Positions 30,804 through 38,761 of a stretch of 50,363 nucleotides of DNA are shown one piece after another (the first letter of the stretch is position 1; each line of letters opens with the position of its first letter). The position numbers and the translations under genes are program-made. A model generated the notes under the pieces. That model did not search any database, was not told the DNA's origin, and saw only the letters and a program-made list of their open reading frames with translations. Source of the stretch: Anaerotignum lactatifermentans DSM 14214 (GTDB lineage Bacteria; Bacillota; Clostridia; Lachnospirales; Anaerotignaceae); NCBI RefSeq assembly GCF_900142265.1, contig NZ_FRAH01000019.1:1-50363 (forward strand), read 5' to 3'.

Positions 30804-31370
30804 TTATGCACGAACATACTCCGACAGATCTGCAAAAGGAATCTCGCCATAAGTCCAGCCGCTTTCTTTCAATTGTCCATGTGTCAGCGCGCCCACTTTT
30901 CCGTGGGTATTGGTATTGAGCAGCACCTCAAATACCAAATTGGCTGGAATCAGTGTTTTCCAATAAGATAAAATCTGTTCCTTTTTTTCCTTTTCTTTCA
31001 GTTCCAGTACAATGGTCAACCGATAAGCCCCATAATCCAGCTTTGCCTGATAATTTCCTGCACCACAAAACGTATCCAGCCATTCCTGCATCATGAAAAA
31101 TGTATATGGTCTTCTGCTGTTCCAGTAGGAAAGCACCCTTTCCCGCAAAATTTCTGTATCTTCCGTTTCTGCAACAGATAAGCCCATCATGGCTGCCCTG
31201 CGCAAAAGCCCTTTTCGTGTGGCTGTCAAAATCCATTGATCCTGTTCCATCTCCTGCTTTGCCTTGCTTTCTTCTTCCAGAACTTCTCCTTCGATTTCTC
31301 CTAACTTCTGAAATTCCACATATTCTGCCACAAAGTCAGGCAAATACTGCAAATATCTCTGTGCTGTCAT
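30804..31370 (-). CDS. Baseplate protein, XkdU/YmfQ-like (DUF2313)
   Basis: The 188-residue product starts TAQRYLQYLPDFVAEYVEF and has RPYTFFMMQEWLDTFCGAGNYQAKLDYGAYRLTI, which matches the YmfQ/XkdU family of baseplate wedge-associated proteins (gp48/gpI-like position). Its start overlaps the XkdT-like stop by 4 nt. In PBSX the next genes encode fibres and lysis proteins; here the operon ends with a terminator 30 nt later, so XkdU is the last gene. The receptor-binding parts that usually attach to it are missing from the window. Confidence 0.8.
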   Translation of the reverse strand: MTAQRYLQYLPDFVAEYVEFQKLGEIEGEVLEEESKAKQEMEQDQWILTATRKGLLRRAAMMGLSVAETEDTEILRERVLSYWNSRRPYTFFMMQEWLDTFCGAGNYQAKLDYGAYRLTIVLELKEKEKKEQILSYWKTLIPANLVFEVLLNTNTHGKVGALTHGQLKESGWTYGEIPFADLSEYVRA

Positions 31371-32434
31371 ACCACCACCTCAAATTCTCCCAAAACAGGA
31401 ATTTCATCCGCCTCCATCTGCAAATTGCTCCCCTGTCCATTGATGGTGCAGTTCTGCACATCAAGCACCCCTGTTGCCGCAAGAGCTGCCGATTCCAGAT
31501 AGCTGATTCTTGCAATCAGATACTCAGATTCCGCCCATGCTTTCCGCAGTTCCAGCAGATATGCTTCGATTCTTTCCTGTATCTCCCGCTTGCCGCTTTC
31601 CGTATCCGCATCTGCCTGCCAAGTAATCTCCATGGAAACATTGCATTTCACCTCTGTCACACCCGCCACTGTTACACGGTGTCCGATGGGCGCCATGCCA
31701 TATCCTTCTCCCCGCTTCTCCGGGTCGATTTCTTTCTGCAAAGCCTCCAGTTCCATTTCCGTAGGTGCTTTCCATCCTTGGTCGATAATCACCAATTTTA
31801 CCGTGCCGCCGCCCTGCCATACAGGATAGACTTTCACGCCGCCCACATTCTGCAAAGCCCCAACTTTCAGCTTGTAGTCCGCAACATTTCCCCCAAATGC
31901 GTCAGCTGAAAAACTGTCCATATACCGTTTTCGCAGCATATCGTCACTTTCTGCATCTTCGCCGTCTGTTCGCAGCTCTGTCAGCTTTGCCTCTGCCAGC
32001 CCTTCCAGATGGTTCACCGGCAGCAGTGTCCCCAGATAACTGTTGCCATCCTCTCCGGCTGTTTCGCATTCCAGCACCACTCTGCCGTTTTCTTCCATAA
32101 GCACCTGATAGTAATAGGGCTCCAGATAAAACCGTTCTCCCTGTTTCAGAGGATAAGCTTCTCCTTCTGCATCCACAAAGCTTCCGTAAAAAGTCGCCTT
32201 TGTTGCTTCTTTGCGAATCACACCACGTTCCGCACATCGTCTGGTCAGATCATCTCCCGTTGCCGTATCCGCAAAAGTTCTGTCTTCCAGCATGGTCAAA
32301 TCCGCATAAAAAGCCGCTGTTTCTGCCGCATTCGGTCCCATGGCATCAAAGATCAGACTCCCCTGCCTCCTATCCCTTTTGTCCTGGGTCATTGCCAACT
32401 TTCTTTCCATCAATTCTTCATAGCTTTCGTACAT
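31367..32434 (-). CDS. Baseplate J-like wedge protein, XkdT-like
   Basis: The 355-residue protein belongs to the baseplate J/gp47 family, which forms the ring that triggers sheath contraction. Diagnostic parts are the N-terminal helix with RDRRQGSLIFDAMGPNAAETA, the central DGEDAESDDMLRKRYMDSFS, GGNVADYKLKVGALQNVGGVKVYPVW and the C-terminal beta domain. The length is normal for Firmicute XkdT. It abuts XkdS (no gap) and overlaps XkdU by 4 nt. Confidence 0.92.
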   Translation of the reverse strand: MYESYEELMERKLAMTQDKRDRRQGSLIFDAMGPNAAETAAFYADLTMLEDRTFADTATGDDLTRRCAERGVIRKEATKATFYGSFVDAEGEAYPLKQGERFYLEPYYYQVLMEENGRVVLECETAGEDGNSYLGTLLPVNHLEGLAEAKLTELRTDGEDAESDDMLRKRYMDSFSADAFGGNVADYKLKVGALQNVGGVKVYPVWQGGGTVKLVIIDQGWKAPTEMELEALQKEIDPEKRGEGYGMAPIGHRVTVAGVTEVKCNVSMEITWQADADTESGKREIQERIEAYLLELRKAWAESEYLIARISYLESAALAATGVLDVQNCTINGQGSNLQMEADEIPVLGEFEVVV

Positions 32435-32833
32435 TCAGATTTCCACCGTCCTTTCTGCCTCCAAATCCCCCCATATGGTCTGTACCCGAAAAGCCGCCGT
32501 TACACTGCCCTTCTCTGTTTCAAAAGAAAAATCTGTTACCGCTTCGATGCGGTCGTCGGCGAGGAGAGCCTCCGTGATTCTTCTTTGCAGCTCTGGAATC
32601 ACAAAACTGACTGCTTTTCCAAAAAGGTCTTCCAGTTCCACACCATAATTCCAGTCATAAATGACATATTTGTACCGTTCCGTCTGCAATATCTTGTAAA
32701 CAGCCTGCTTCACCGCGTCCATGCCGTCCAAAGCCCCGCGGATTTCCTTTTTTTCTTCTGCCATATGGTATGTCATGGAAGGCATATGCTCTGATGTATC
32801 CAGTATCAATATTTCCGTTCCTGTAGGAATCAT
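32435..32833 (-). CDS. Baseplate protein, XkdS-like (DUF2634; gp25/W-type lysozyme fold)
   Basis: The 132-residue protein contains LDGMDAVKQAVYKILQTERYKYVIYDWNYGVEL, the signature of the DUF2634/XkdS family, the counterpart of gp25 that links sheath and baseplate. It overlaps XkdR by 4 nt and is followed directly by XkdT. Order and size match PBSX. Confidence 0.9.
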   Translation of the reverse strand: MIPTGTEILILDTSEHMPSMTYHMAEEKKEIRGALDGMDAVKQAVYKILQTERYKYVIYDWNYGVELEDLFGKAVSFVIPELQRRITEALLADDRIEAVTDFSFETEKGSVTAAFRVQTIWGDLEAERTVEI

Positions 32834-33168
32834 TGACCTCCTCCTTTCACCCTATCCAGCACAATATACTGCTGTCCGCCCGCTGCCTTTGCCAGCAGCA
32901 CTTTTTCTCCTGCCTGCAAAGCCTTGCCCCGAATCATGCGATAAAAAGACCATCGGTCTCCTTCCGTATCTGTCCATGTGCGAATCTGCCCCAACTCCTC
33001 ATGTTCCGTCACATCGCGGCTCAAAAGCAAAAACCTTTCTGCCAGCAAAGGACCATTTTCAATCTGAATGGAAAGGGGTGCCGCCGCCACAACGGTTCCC
33101 GTACAGAAATCCGCCAGACTGCCTCTGTCCACTGCCTCCAAAGCAATTTCCTTCAATAACTCGATCAT
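32830..33168 (-). CDS. Tail/baseplate spike-associated protein, XkdR-like (DUF2577)
   Basis: The 112-residue product with GTVVAAAPLSIQIENGPLLAERFLLLSRDVTEHE and a C-terminal GEKVLLAKAAGGQQYIVLDRV is of the DUF2577/XkdR type, a small OB-like protein that caps the hub in PBSX-like tails. It starts 3 nt after the mini tape-measure gene and overlaps XkdS. Confidence 0.85.
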   Translation of the reverse strand: MIELLKEIALEAVDRGSLADFCTGTVVAAAPLSIQIENGPLLAERFLLLSRDVTEHEELGQIRTWTDTEGDRWSFYRMIRGKALQAGEKVLLAKAAGGQQYIVLDRVKGGGQ

Positions 33169-33171
33169 TTC

Positions 33172-33837
33172 TCAACCCCCTCTTGCCTTTCTCACGCCAG
33201 AAAGATGGGCTTCCCGTAGTTTTGTCGTCAACGCCTCCATGACCTGATTCACATCAGCACTTTCTCGTACCTGCCCAATGGAAATAGAAATCTGCTGCGT
33301 TCCTTCAGAAGTATTTTCTTTTTTCTGCCATTGCCGCAGCAGCCGCAGGATTTCTCCTTCTGTACCATCTGCCGCAAAAATTGGCGAAAGCAAGGTTTCT
33401 CCCATTTTCTCCATCCCTGTTCCAGCCATTTCTTCCGGCATTTTCATAGGTCTTTCTGTCTGTGCCATCCAAAAACTTTCTTCTGCTTTCCCCAACCTAC
33501 TTTCCTGTATTCTCTTTTCAATGACTTCCATATTGGCAGCAATCTTCTTTTTTCTTTCCTCTATAAAAGAAATGTTTTCCCCTGCATTTTGTCCTTTTTC
33601 CAAAATACTCATCAAATTTTTTTGAGAAACAGCCTTCTCCAAAGAATCTACTGCCATTTTTCCATTTTCTGCCGAAAACTCTCTTCTAGGCAAAAACTTA
33701 ATGATTTCTTTCATTACTTCATCATGTTTCGTTTCTTTTTTCTGAAAAGTACCAGCCTCCTCCGGCATCTTCAACCCCTTTTCCTCTGCTTCGTTCCAGA
33801 CATCCATCCACATTTTCAGAAAAGATACTATTTCCAT
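33172..33837 (-). CDS. Miniature tape-measure protein candidate
   Basis: This 221-residue protein stands where a tape measure is expected: directly after a frameshifted G/GT-type tail chaperone pair and before XkdR. It is mostly charged alpha helix or coiled coil (about 1-170). The last part, ISISIGQVRESADVNQVMEA, resembles the conserved end of tape-measure proteins, where a short beta strand is followed by V-R-E-x-A-D and a helix. It has no hydrophobic segment. PBSX XkdO is several times longer (over 1300 residues from memory). At about 0.15 nm per residue this would set a tail of roughly 30 nm. The identity is inferred from position and C-terminal resemblance. Confidence 0.6.
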   Translation of the reverse strand: MEIVSFLKMWMDVWNEAEEKGLKMPEEAGTFQKKETKHDEVMKEIIKFLPRREFSAENGKMAVDSLEKAVSQKNLMSILEKGQNAGENISFIEERKKKIAANMEVIEKRIQESRLGKAEESFWMAQTERPMKMPEEMAGTGMEKMGETLLSPIFAADGTEGEILRLLRQWQKKENTSEGTQQISISIGQVRESADVNQVMEALTTKLREAHLSGVRKARGG

Positions 33838-33841
33838 AACC

Positions 33842-34356
33842 TTACCCCCTTTCCGCCTCCTGCATTTTTTCTATTTCCAGATCAATAACTGCGCAGTAAA
33901 ACATCCGCTCTGCCAAATCCATCTGCACCCATTCCTTGGGACGCACCCCATATTTTCGGAGGGCATAACTGGCATAATCTGCCTCGTCAATGCCCTCCCT
34001 TATCAGTTTTTTGCCGTTTCTCTCCGTTCTGCCTTTCGCTTCTGAAATCCGTTCAGTGCCATAACTGCCTTTTGCAGCCGCAGATATTCTGCTGGTGTCA
34101 GCATTTTTTGCAGTACCTCCGCACCGCTTTTTGCCCCATAACTTTCCCATAACTTTCTGTCCTGCAAGTCAGGGAAAACCACTGCCGCCGCACAGAGATT
34201 TTCTTCTGTTTCTCTCTCCATTTTTCGCAGTTCCGCTTCTCTTACCGCCCGAATTTCCCAAAGCAGCTCCCCATCTCCAAATCTGTCAGACACCATGATT
34301 TTCTCATTGGGCGGCAGATAGCAATTCTCCTGAAAAAAACATTCCAGCTCTCTCAT
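33842..34356 (-). CDS. Tail assembly chaperone, GT-type product made by -1 frameshift
   Basis: The shorter product from 34356 ends at TGA 34005-34003. A -1 slip on A_AAA_AAC (34012-34006) carries ribosomes into a frame that adds 54 residues, starting LIREGIDEADYASYALRKYG and ending at 33842. The fusion has 171 residues. The added part reads as a genuine helical domain (LAERMFYCAVIDLEIEKMQE) and has no credible start or ribosome-binding site of its own. This is the G/GT arrangement of long-tailed phages, where the ratio of both products guides assembly on the tape measure. Confidence 0.8.
34003..34356 (-). CDS. Tail assembly chaperone, G-type (second XkdN-like copy)
   Basis: The 117-residue protein is homologous to the XkdN-like protein at 36011-36343. 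Both contain a VVFPDL segment followed by a SYG turn and an EMLT/KMLTPAEY-like C-terminal helix. It starts at 34356, overlapping nothing and following the XkdQ-like stop by one base. It is the in-frame product of the frameshift pair. Having one XkdN-like gene after the tube and another before the tape measure is unusual. Confidence 0.8.
   Translation of the reverse strand: MRELECFFQENCYLPPNEKIMVSDRFGDGELLWEIRAVREAELRKMERETEENLCAAAVVFPDLQDRKLWESYGAKSGAEVLQKMLTPAEYLRLQKAVMALNGFQKRKAERRETAKN
34006..34012 (-). other. Programmed -1 ribosomal frameshift site (slippery heptamer)
   Basis: On the minus strand the codons read GCA AAA AAC TGA, so A_AAA_AAC lies in the zero frame directly before the stop. 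Slipping back one base gives AAA AAA CTG and opens the downstream frame. This heptamer is one of the canonical -1 slippery sequences. Confidence 0.85.
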
Positions 34357-34357
34357 G

Positions 34358-35332
34358 TTACTCCTCCACTCTCATTTCCAGCTTCATTTTGTGTTCCCCA
34401 TCTTTGAAAATATGGGTGGACTTCTCAATGAGGCTCATTTTCGCAATGCCGATCTCAGCCAAATCGGGAATTTCCAGATATACAGACTGCCCCGCTGTCA
34501 AAAACAAATCCCCATTGATGTTCTCCACTGTCAACTCCTTCACCACACGGCATTTTTCCTGCAAAACGCTTTCAGCCATTTCCTTCAGCTGAGCTTCTGT
34601 TAATGTAAAAGGCACATGTGCGTAATACTGCAATTTTCCCCATGTCCCCACCTTCTCCGCATTTTCCGCCTGAAACGCCAGATGTTCTGTTTCCTTTCGC
34701 CCTGCCTGATAGAGCTTCACCGTATTGCAGGTATCCTTGCTGATGTCTGTTCGGTACCAGTAATCACTGATGCCCCCGTCACAGCGAAGCACCCCATTTG
34801 TCACCAACTCCTGCCGTTCCCGTAACATCAGCCTGCCGCCGCCGTCAAAGAAAAAATATTCCTTTCCCGTTGCTTTTTCCGTCAAGTCCAGTGCCGACTG
34901 AATCATATCCAGCAAAGTCTGTCCTTCCTCAATCCGCTGGGGAATCTTCCATCCCGTATCCGTCATGGTTCCCACAGGCAGCCCAGCCCCTGCGGCAATC
35001 ATTTTTGCCACTTCTGTTGCTGTCTTGTCCCAGTACACATAGGTGTCCTTGTTTTTCGCCAGATAAAAAAGCATGTCATAAGCCGTCACCGCAATGATCT
35101 GGGCTGAAGTCCTCTCCTTTGTCATGACCCATCCAGCAAACCGCAGCAATCCATCCACATAAAACTGCACCTTGTCCCCTTCCACAAAGTTCAAAATGCC
35201 GTCCCGCACTACAGAAAACCGCAGACAGCCCGCTTCCATGCGAATACTCTGGAAAAGTTCCACACCTTCCAATGTCACCGGCGTGGCATCATATACCGTA
35301 CCATTATGGGCAATCAAAATCCGAAATTCCAT
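34358..35332 (-). CDS. Tail hub protein, XkdQ-like
   Basis: The 324-residue protein is the XkdQ family hub (gp27/gpD-like) that joins tube and spike. It begins MEFRILIAHNGTVYDATPV and includes VQFYVDGLLRFAGWVMTKERTSAQIIAVTAYD, a typical hub beta domain, and TAGQSVYLEIPDLAEIGIAKMSLIEKSTH. The length agrees with PBSX XkdQ. It follows the LysM protein with a 12-nt gap carrying GGGGGCGAAGGA. Confidence 0.88.
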   Translation of the reverse strand: MEFRILIAHNGTVYDATPVTLEGVELFQSIRMEAGCLRFSVVRDGILNFVEGDKVQFYVDGLLRFAGWVMTKERTSAQIIAVTAYDMLFYLAKNKDTYVYWDKTATEVAKMIAAGAGLPVGTMTDTGWKIPQRIEEGQTLLDMIQSALDLTEKATGKEYFFFDGGGRLMLRERQELVTNGVLRCDGGISDYWYRTDISKDTCNTVKLYQAGRKETEHLAFQAENAEKVGTWGKLQYYAHVPFTLTEAQLKEMAESVLQEKCRVVKELTVENINGDLFLTAGQSVYLEIPDLAEIGIAKMSLIEKSTHIFKDGEHKMKLEMRVEE

Positions 35333-35344
35333 TCCTTCGCCCCC

Positions 35345-35998
35345 TTACAGCTTAATGACCTGTCCCGGGTAGATCAAAGAAGGGTTGCTGATGCCGTTTT
35401 TCTTTGCCAGTTCTCCAAATTTCGATCCATCTCCTAGTTCTTTTTTTGCAATATTCCAGAGATTATCTCCTTTTTTCACCACATAAGTTTTCGCCATTTC
35501 CTTGGCAGGACGCTGAGCAGGCTGTTTTTCCAGTGTATTTCCGCCGCTTGCGGGTCTGTAAGCAATGCTCTGCATCTTTCGGTATTCCTTCAGGGCAATT
35601 TCCACCCAAAAATCCCCCTGTTCGCCGCCCTGTTCCAAAATGTTATATTCCTCCAGACCCATTTCCACATTGCTGCAAAAAATCTGACTACCATCTGCCA
35701 GCCTTCGAAAAATAATGAGCTGTACAGGCTTCTGGGCTTTTTTGAAATCTTTCAGCCGTTCCAGAAAATAAGACGGCTCTCGAAATCCTTCTTCCACCTG
35801 CACAAAATGATACTGCCTGCCGGGAAACAACGCCCGAAACCGCACTTCTTCCAAACCGGCGTTTTTCAGCAAATTTACCTGTCCCATCTGTAAAATCTGC
35901 ACCGTCTCATTGCAATTTCCCACTTTTGTCTGCACCTGTGACGGCGTCACGGGGAACAAAAACTGTGTTTCCCCCTGTTTCAAATAAAATCGGTACAA
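35345..35998 (-). CDS. Tail protein with C-terminal LysM, XkdP-like
   Basis: The 217-residue product has an N-terminal tail domain (YRFYLKQGETQFLFPVTPSQVQTKVG) and a C-terminal LysM (about 171-217: KTYVVKKGDNLWNIAKKELG ... NPSLIYPGQVIKL). It corresponds to XkdP, the gp53-like baseplate component that may hold peptidoglycan during assembly or entry. In PBSX the tape-measure gene lies before XkdP; here XkdN directly precedes it with only 12 nt between. Confidence 0.9.
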   Translation of the reverse strand: MYRFYLKQGETQFLFPVTPSQVQTKVGNCNETVQILQMGQVNLLKNAGLEEVRFRALFPGRQYHFVQVEEGFREPSYFLERLKDFKKAQKPVQLIIFRRLADGSQIFCSNVEMGLEEYNILEQGGEQGDFWVEIALKEYRKMQSIAYRPASGGNTLEKQPAQRPAKEMAKTYVVKKGDNLWNIAKKELGDGSKFGELAKKNGISNPSLIYPGQVIKL

Positions 35999-36010
35999 TC
36001 TCGTCCCCCC

Positions 36011-36343
36011 TTACTGATTCACCGCTTCCACAGCCTCCTGCAAAGCGGAAAATTCCCCAGCGGTCAGCATTTTTTCCAGCAGATTTTCCGCCCCCATAAC
36101 GCCATAGCTGTCCTGCAAATCCGCCCCTTTCAGGTCAGGAAATACCACAGAAGCCGCCAGCACCATGCTTTCATATCTTTTCGGATTTTCGCCGCTTTTC
36201 TTCCAGATTTCCGCGTTTTCCGCCTGCGAAATACCTCGAATCTTCCACAGCATTTCTTTCCCATCCTGCTGAAATCTTGGCGCAATGGAGCACTCCGTTT
36301 CCCGAAAAGCCTTCGCATTTTCTTTGTAAAACGCTTCCTGCAT
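36011..36343 (-). CDS. Tail assembly chaperone, XkdN-like (first copy)
   Basis: The 110-residue protein contains GKEMLWKIRGISQAENAEIWKK and LAASVVFPDLKGADLQDSYG, the XkdN family core. The coding frame ends AVEAVNQ without a slippery heptamer, and no second domain follows: the XkdP-like gene starts 12 nt later. A paralogue with a frameshift site is found at 34003-34356. GGAGG lies a few nt before the ATG. Confidence 0.88.
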   Translation of the reverse strand: MQEAFYKENAKAFRETECSIAPRFQQDGKEMLWKIRGISQAENAEIWKKSGENPKRYESMVLAASVVFPDLKGADLQDSYGVMGAENLLEKMLTAGEFSALQEAVEAVNQ

Positions 36344-36382
36344 ATTTCTCCTCCTTTTGTTCCCTACCGCCCGCCCATTTTC

Positions 36383-36838
36383 TTACAGTTCGTCAAAAGC
36401 ATCCAGCAGATCCGCGTCCCCGAAGGTAAATGTCATATCTTCCTCCAAAGCAAACTGATCCACATCCAGCTTCCCAATGACCATCTCGTCAATGTTCACA
36501 TCTTTGAGCAGCACTGTCTGTTTTCCTGTTTCCCCTGTGGGGTCTTCGTTTGTCAGCATCAGTTCAAAGTATGTGTCCACGCCATTTTTCATATAATCCA
36601 GCATCACCTTGCGGAACAGACTGGAAACGTAATACACCGTCATTTTTCCAGTGCCTTCCCAGCCGCCGCTTTTGTGCTGTTTCCCTGTCAGCCCCAGAAT
36701 GGGAATTTCCGTTCTGGTTTTCTTTACGGTAGCTGTCACGTTTTTCACCTGCATCAGTTCATGACGCTCCCCGTCAATTCTGGCGTAACAAGTGCCCAAA
36801 GCACCATTTACCGTATCTTTTGCCCGTAAATAAGCCAT
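36383..36838 (-). CDS. Tail tube protein, XkdM-like
   Basis: The 151-residue protein with MAYLRAKDTVNGALGTCYAR and later YFELMLTNEDPTGETGKQTVLLKDVNIDEMVIGKLDVDQFALEEDMTFTF is the inner tube (XkdM, DUF2001). The start at 36838 follows AGGAGGAG by 3 nt; an in-frame upstream start at 36859 would overlap the sheath gene and lacks a site. It comes 13 nt after the sheath stop, as in contractile phages. Confidence 0.92.
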   Translation of the reverse strand: MAYLRAKDTVNGALGTCYARIDGERHELMQVKNVTATVKKTRTEIPILGLTGKQHKSGGWEGTGKMTVYYVSSLFRKVMLDYMKNGVDTYFELMLTNEDPTGETGKQTVLLKDVNIDEMVIGKLDVDQFALEEDMTFTFGDADLLDAFDEL

Positions 36839-36851
36839 ACTTCTCCTCCTT

Positions 36852-38144
36852 TTACACAACTTCCACTCTCATGTACAGTTTTTCCATGGCGTCGGTGGGC
36901 TGTACGCTTTCATATACCACCACATCCTGTTTTTCCACGCCCTGCTGCACCGTAATGTCTTCCGCCGTAAAGTTTTCGATTGCTTCCAACTGCAACAGCT
37001 GTTCATGATACGCAATAATCTCCGCTTTCAGCAGATTTCTGCCGTCTGCGTTGTTGCTGCGCTTGCCCAGATAATACTGGCTGAAAATCCTTGCCACATC
37101 ATTGGCAATGCTGTCCAGCACCCGCACTACACGGTTTGAGGAAAAATCACTGTTTTTGTTGCTTTCAAAAGAAGTGAAACAGTTGATATCACGCAGTACA
37201 CGTACCTCACCGCCGTCATCGTAAAACAGGAATTTCCCTGCCTGAATCCCCTTGATGAAATTGCTTTTGGTGTCTTTTGCATCCACTTCGTATTCCCCGT
37301 CATACTTGCGGTTGGTCAGACTTTCGTTGACAGCCGCGCCGGCTTCCATGCCCGCTGTCCAGCAAACCAGTTCTTTCGCTGTGCCCACAGAAATGATGCC
37401 CTCGTAATCCGCTTGGGGATAATCATAAAGAACTGTCACAAACTTCACGCCTTCTTCATCTCTCAGGCGTTTTGTAAAACTTACAAACAGCTTCTTTGTC
37501 ACCTCGTCTGTGCCGTTATACGCCAGCACATTGAAATCTTCTTTTTCCGCCGCCGCCAGAAAATCCGTGTATCCGCTGCCGGAAACTTCCTCTGTAGTGC
37601 CGCCAGTCAAAGGGGTTGCCGCTGTAGGTGTCAGTGCACCGGTGCCGTTGAATTTCACAAACTTATTTTCTTCCAGACTGTCAATGTCCGCCACGGTCTG
37701 CACATCCACCTGTTCCATTTCCATATAGGTAGCCACGTCAAACATGCCTTCTTCGTCCACGTTTTCCGCCACCACCACACGCAGGTCATTGCCACGCAGA
37801 CCGCCGTATTTTGCTGTTACTGTCATTCCTCCAATGGTGGCAGTTGCCGCTGTACCGTTGTTGATGCGATAAATCTTCGCTGTTTTCGCTCCGCAGAACA
37901 GCTCTCGCATATCCTTCATTTTGTCATGGCTGTATCCAAAACCAAATACCTCCATGGCATTTGTCTGGAAATCTGCCGCTTCCACAGCCATCATTTCCTG
38001 AGGACCCCAGTCCAGTTCCATACCCATGCAGACCACGCCTCTTTCACCCATAACGCCCATGGCTCTTGGTCTGGATACAAAATTGATGTACGCCCCTGGC
38101 AATACCTTGTTCTGCACCAAAAAGGTGCCGCCGCCTAATGCCAT
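36852..38144 (-). CDS. Contractile tail sheath protein, XkdK-like
   Basis: The 430-residue protein is the sheath. It starts ALGGGTFLVQNKVLPGAYINF, has LRGNDLRVVVAENVDEEGMFDV and the conserved C-terminal core RVLRDINCFTSFESNKNSDFSSNRVVRVLDSIANDVARIF. The full length and intact C-terminal strands that mesh neighbouring subunits indicate an assembly-competent sheath. GGAGGAG stands 7 nt before the ATG, inside the end of the small gene at 38146. Confidence 0.95.
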   Translation of the reverse strand: MALGGGTFLVQNKVLPGAYINFVSRPRAMGVMGERGVVCMGMELDWGPQEMMAVEAADFQTNAMEVFGFGYSHDKMKDMRELFCGAKTAKIYRINNGTAATATIGGMTVTAKYGGLRGNDLRVVVAENVDEEGMFDVATYMEMEQVDVQTVADIDSLEENKFVKFNGTGALTPTAATPLTGGTTEEVSGSGYTDFLAAAEKEDFNVLAYNGTDEVTKKLFVSFTKRLRDEEGVKFVTVLYDYPQADYEGIISVGTAKELVCWTAGMEAGAAVNESLTNRKYDGEYEVDAKDTKSNFIKGIQAGKFLFYDDGGEVRVLRDINCFTSFESNKNSDFSSNRVVRVLDSIANDVARIFSQYYLGKRSNNADGRNLLKAEIIAYHEQLLQLEAIENFTAEDITVQQGVEKQDVVVYESVQPTDAMEKLYMRVEVV

Positions 38145-38145
38145 A

Positions 38146-38313
38146 TTACTTCTCCTCCTTTACTTTCCCCTGCAAATATGCCTCTGCCGCCTTTGCGGCT
38201 TCTTCCTTTGTATACCTTTTTCCATCCTCCAGCACTGCTTCCAGCAAATCCCTGCCATACCCCAGTGTTTTGCTTTCCAAAAGCTGCGCCTTTTCAAACT
38301 TCGTTTTCTTCAT
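38146..38313 (-). CDS. Small YqzN/YkzM-like protein
   Basis: A 55-residue frame starts at the ATG at 38313, overlaps the preceding gene by 20 nt and ends 1 nt before the sheath ATG. It reads MKKTKFEKAQLLESKTLGYG and ends in the charged helix EEAAKAAEAYLQGKVKEEK. Size and position just before the sheath match YkzM of PBSX and YqzN of skin. The role is unknown. Confidence 0.8.
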   Translation of the reverse strand: MKKTKFEKAQLLESKTLGYGRDLLEAVLEDGKRYTKEEAAKAAEAYLQGKVKEEK

Positions 38314-38749
38314 ATCCAATCACCTTTTCCCCGTTGTATTCCAGCCGCTCCATAAGGGCTTCCTGCTGTTCCACAATGATCTGCCAGCCATAGGTAACAA
38401 AAAAATCCACGCCGTCCTCTGTCATGGTATGGGACATACTCCTTGCCCCAAATCGCTCCGCACTGCCCACCAGCCAAAGCACCTCATACAACCCATCTGC
38501 CACTGCAGCCGCCGTTTCCTTTTTGTCATTTTCTTCCGCTCCTGTGTAGCGCACTTTCAGCTTTGCCTCCACTGCCCTGCGCCTGCCAAGCAGTCTTTTC
38601 TGATTAGTTTCTTCCACCGTCACAGAAAAACAGGGTACTTTCGCCTTTTGTGGCACACGCTCTCCATACACAGAAATGGAAAATCCTTCTTTTAACGTCT
38701 GTATCACTGCCCGTTTCAGCAATGTCATCATATCTTTTCTTTCCATCAC
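38294..38749 (-). CDS. Tail terminator/completion-like protein
   Basis: The 151-residue product is placed between the connector genes and the sheath, where the tail terminator is found. It starts with an amphipathic helix (MTLLKRAVIQTLKE) and has a mixed alpha/beta core (ISVYGERVPQKAKVPCFSVTVEE; DGVDFFVTYGWQIIVEQQE). The family assignment (DUF6838-like) is from memory and moderate. It would cap sheath and tube and dock the tail onto the head. Confidence 0.65.
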   Translation of the reverse strand: MMERKDMMTLLKRAVIQTLKEGFSISVYGERVPQKAKVPCFSVTVEETNQKRLLGRRRAVEAKLKVRYTGAEENDKKETAAAVADGLYEVLWLVGSAERFGARSMSHTMTEDGVDFFVTYGWQIIVEQQEALMERLEYNGEKVIGYEENEV

Positions 38750-38761
38750 GCATCCACCCCC

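Noticed and set aside
33842-34150. Independent gene in the frame after the tail chaperone
   Set aside because: Its upstream half is a shadow of the chaperone gene and it has no start signal; the downstream half is explained by frameshifting.
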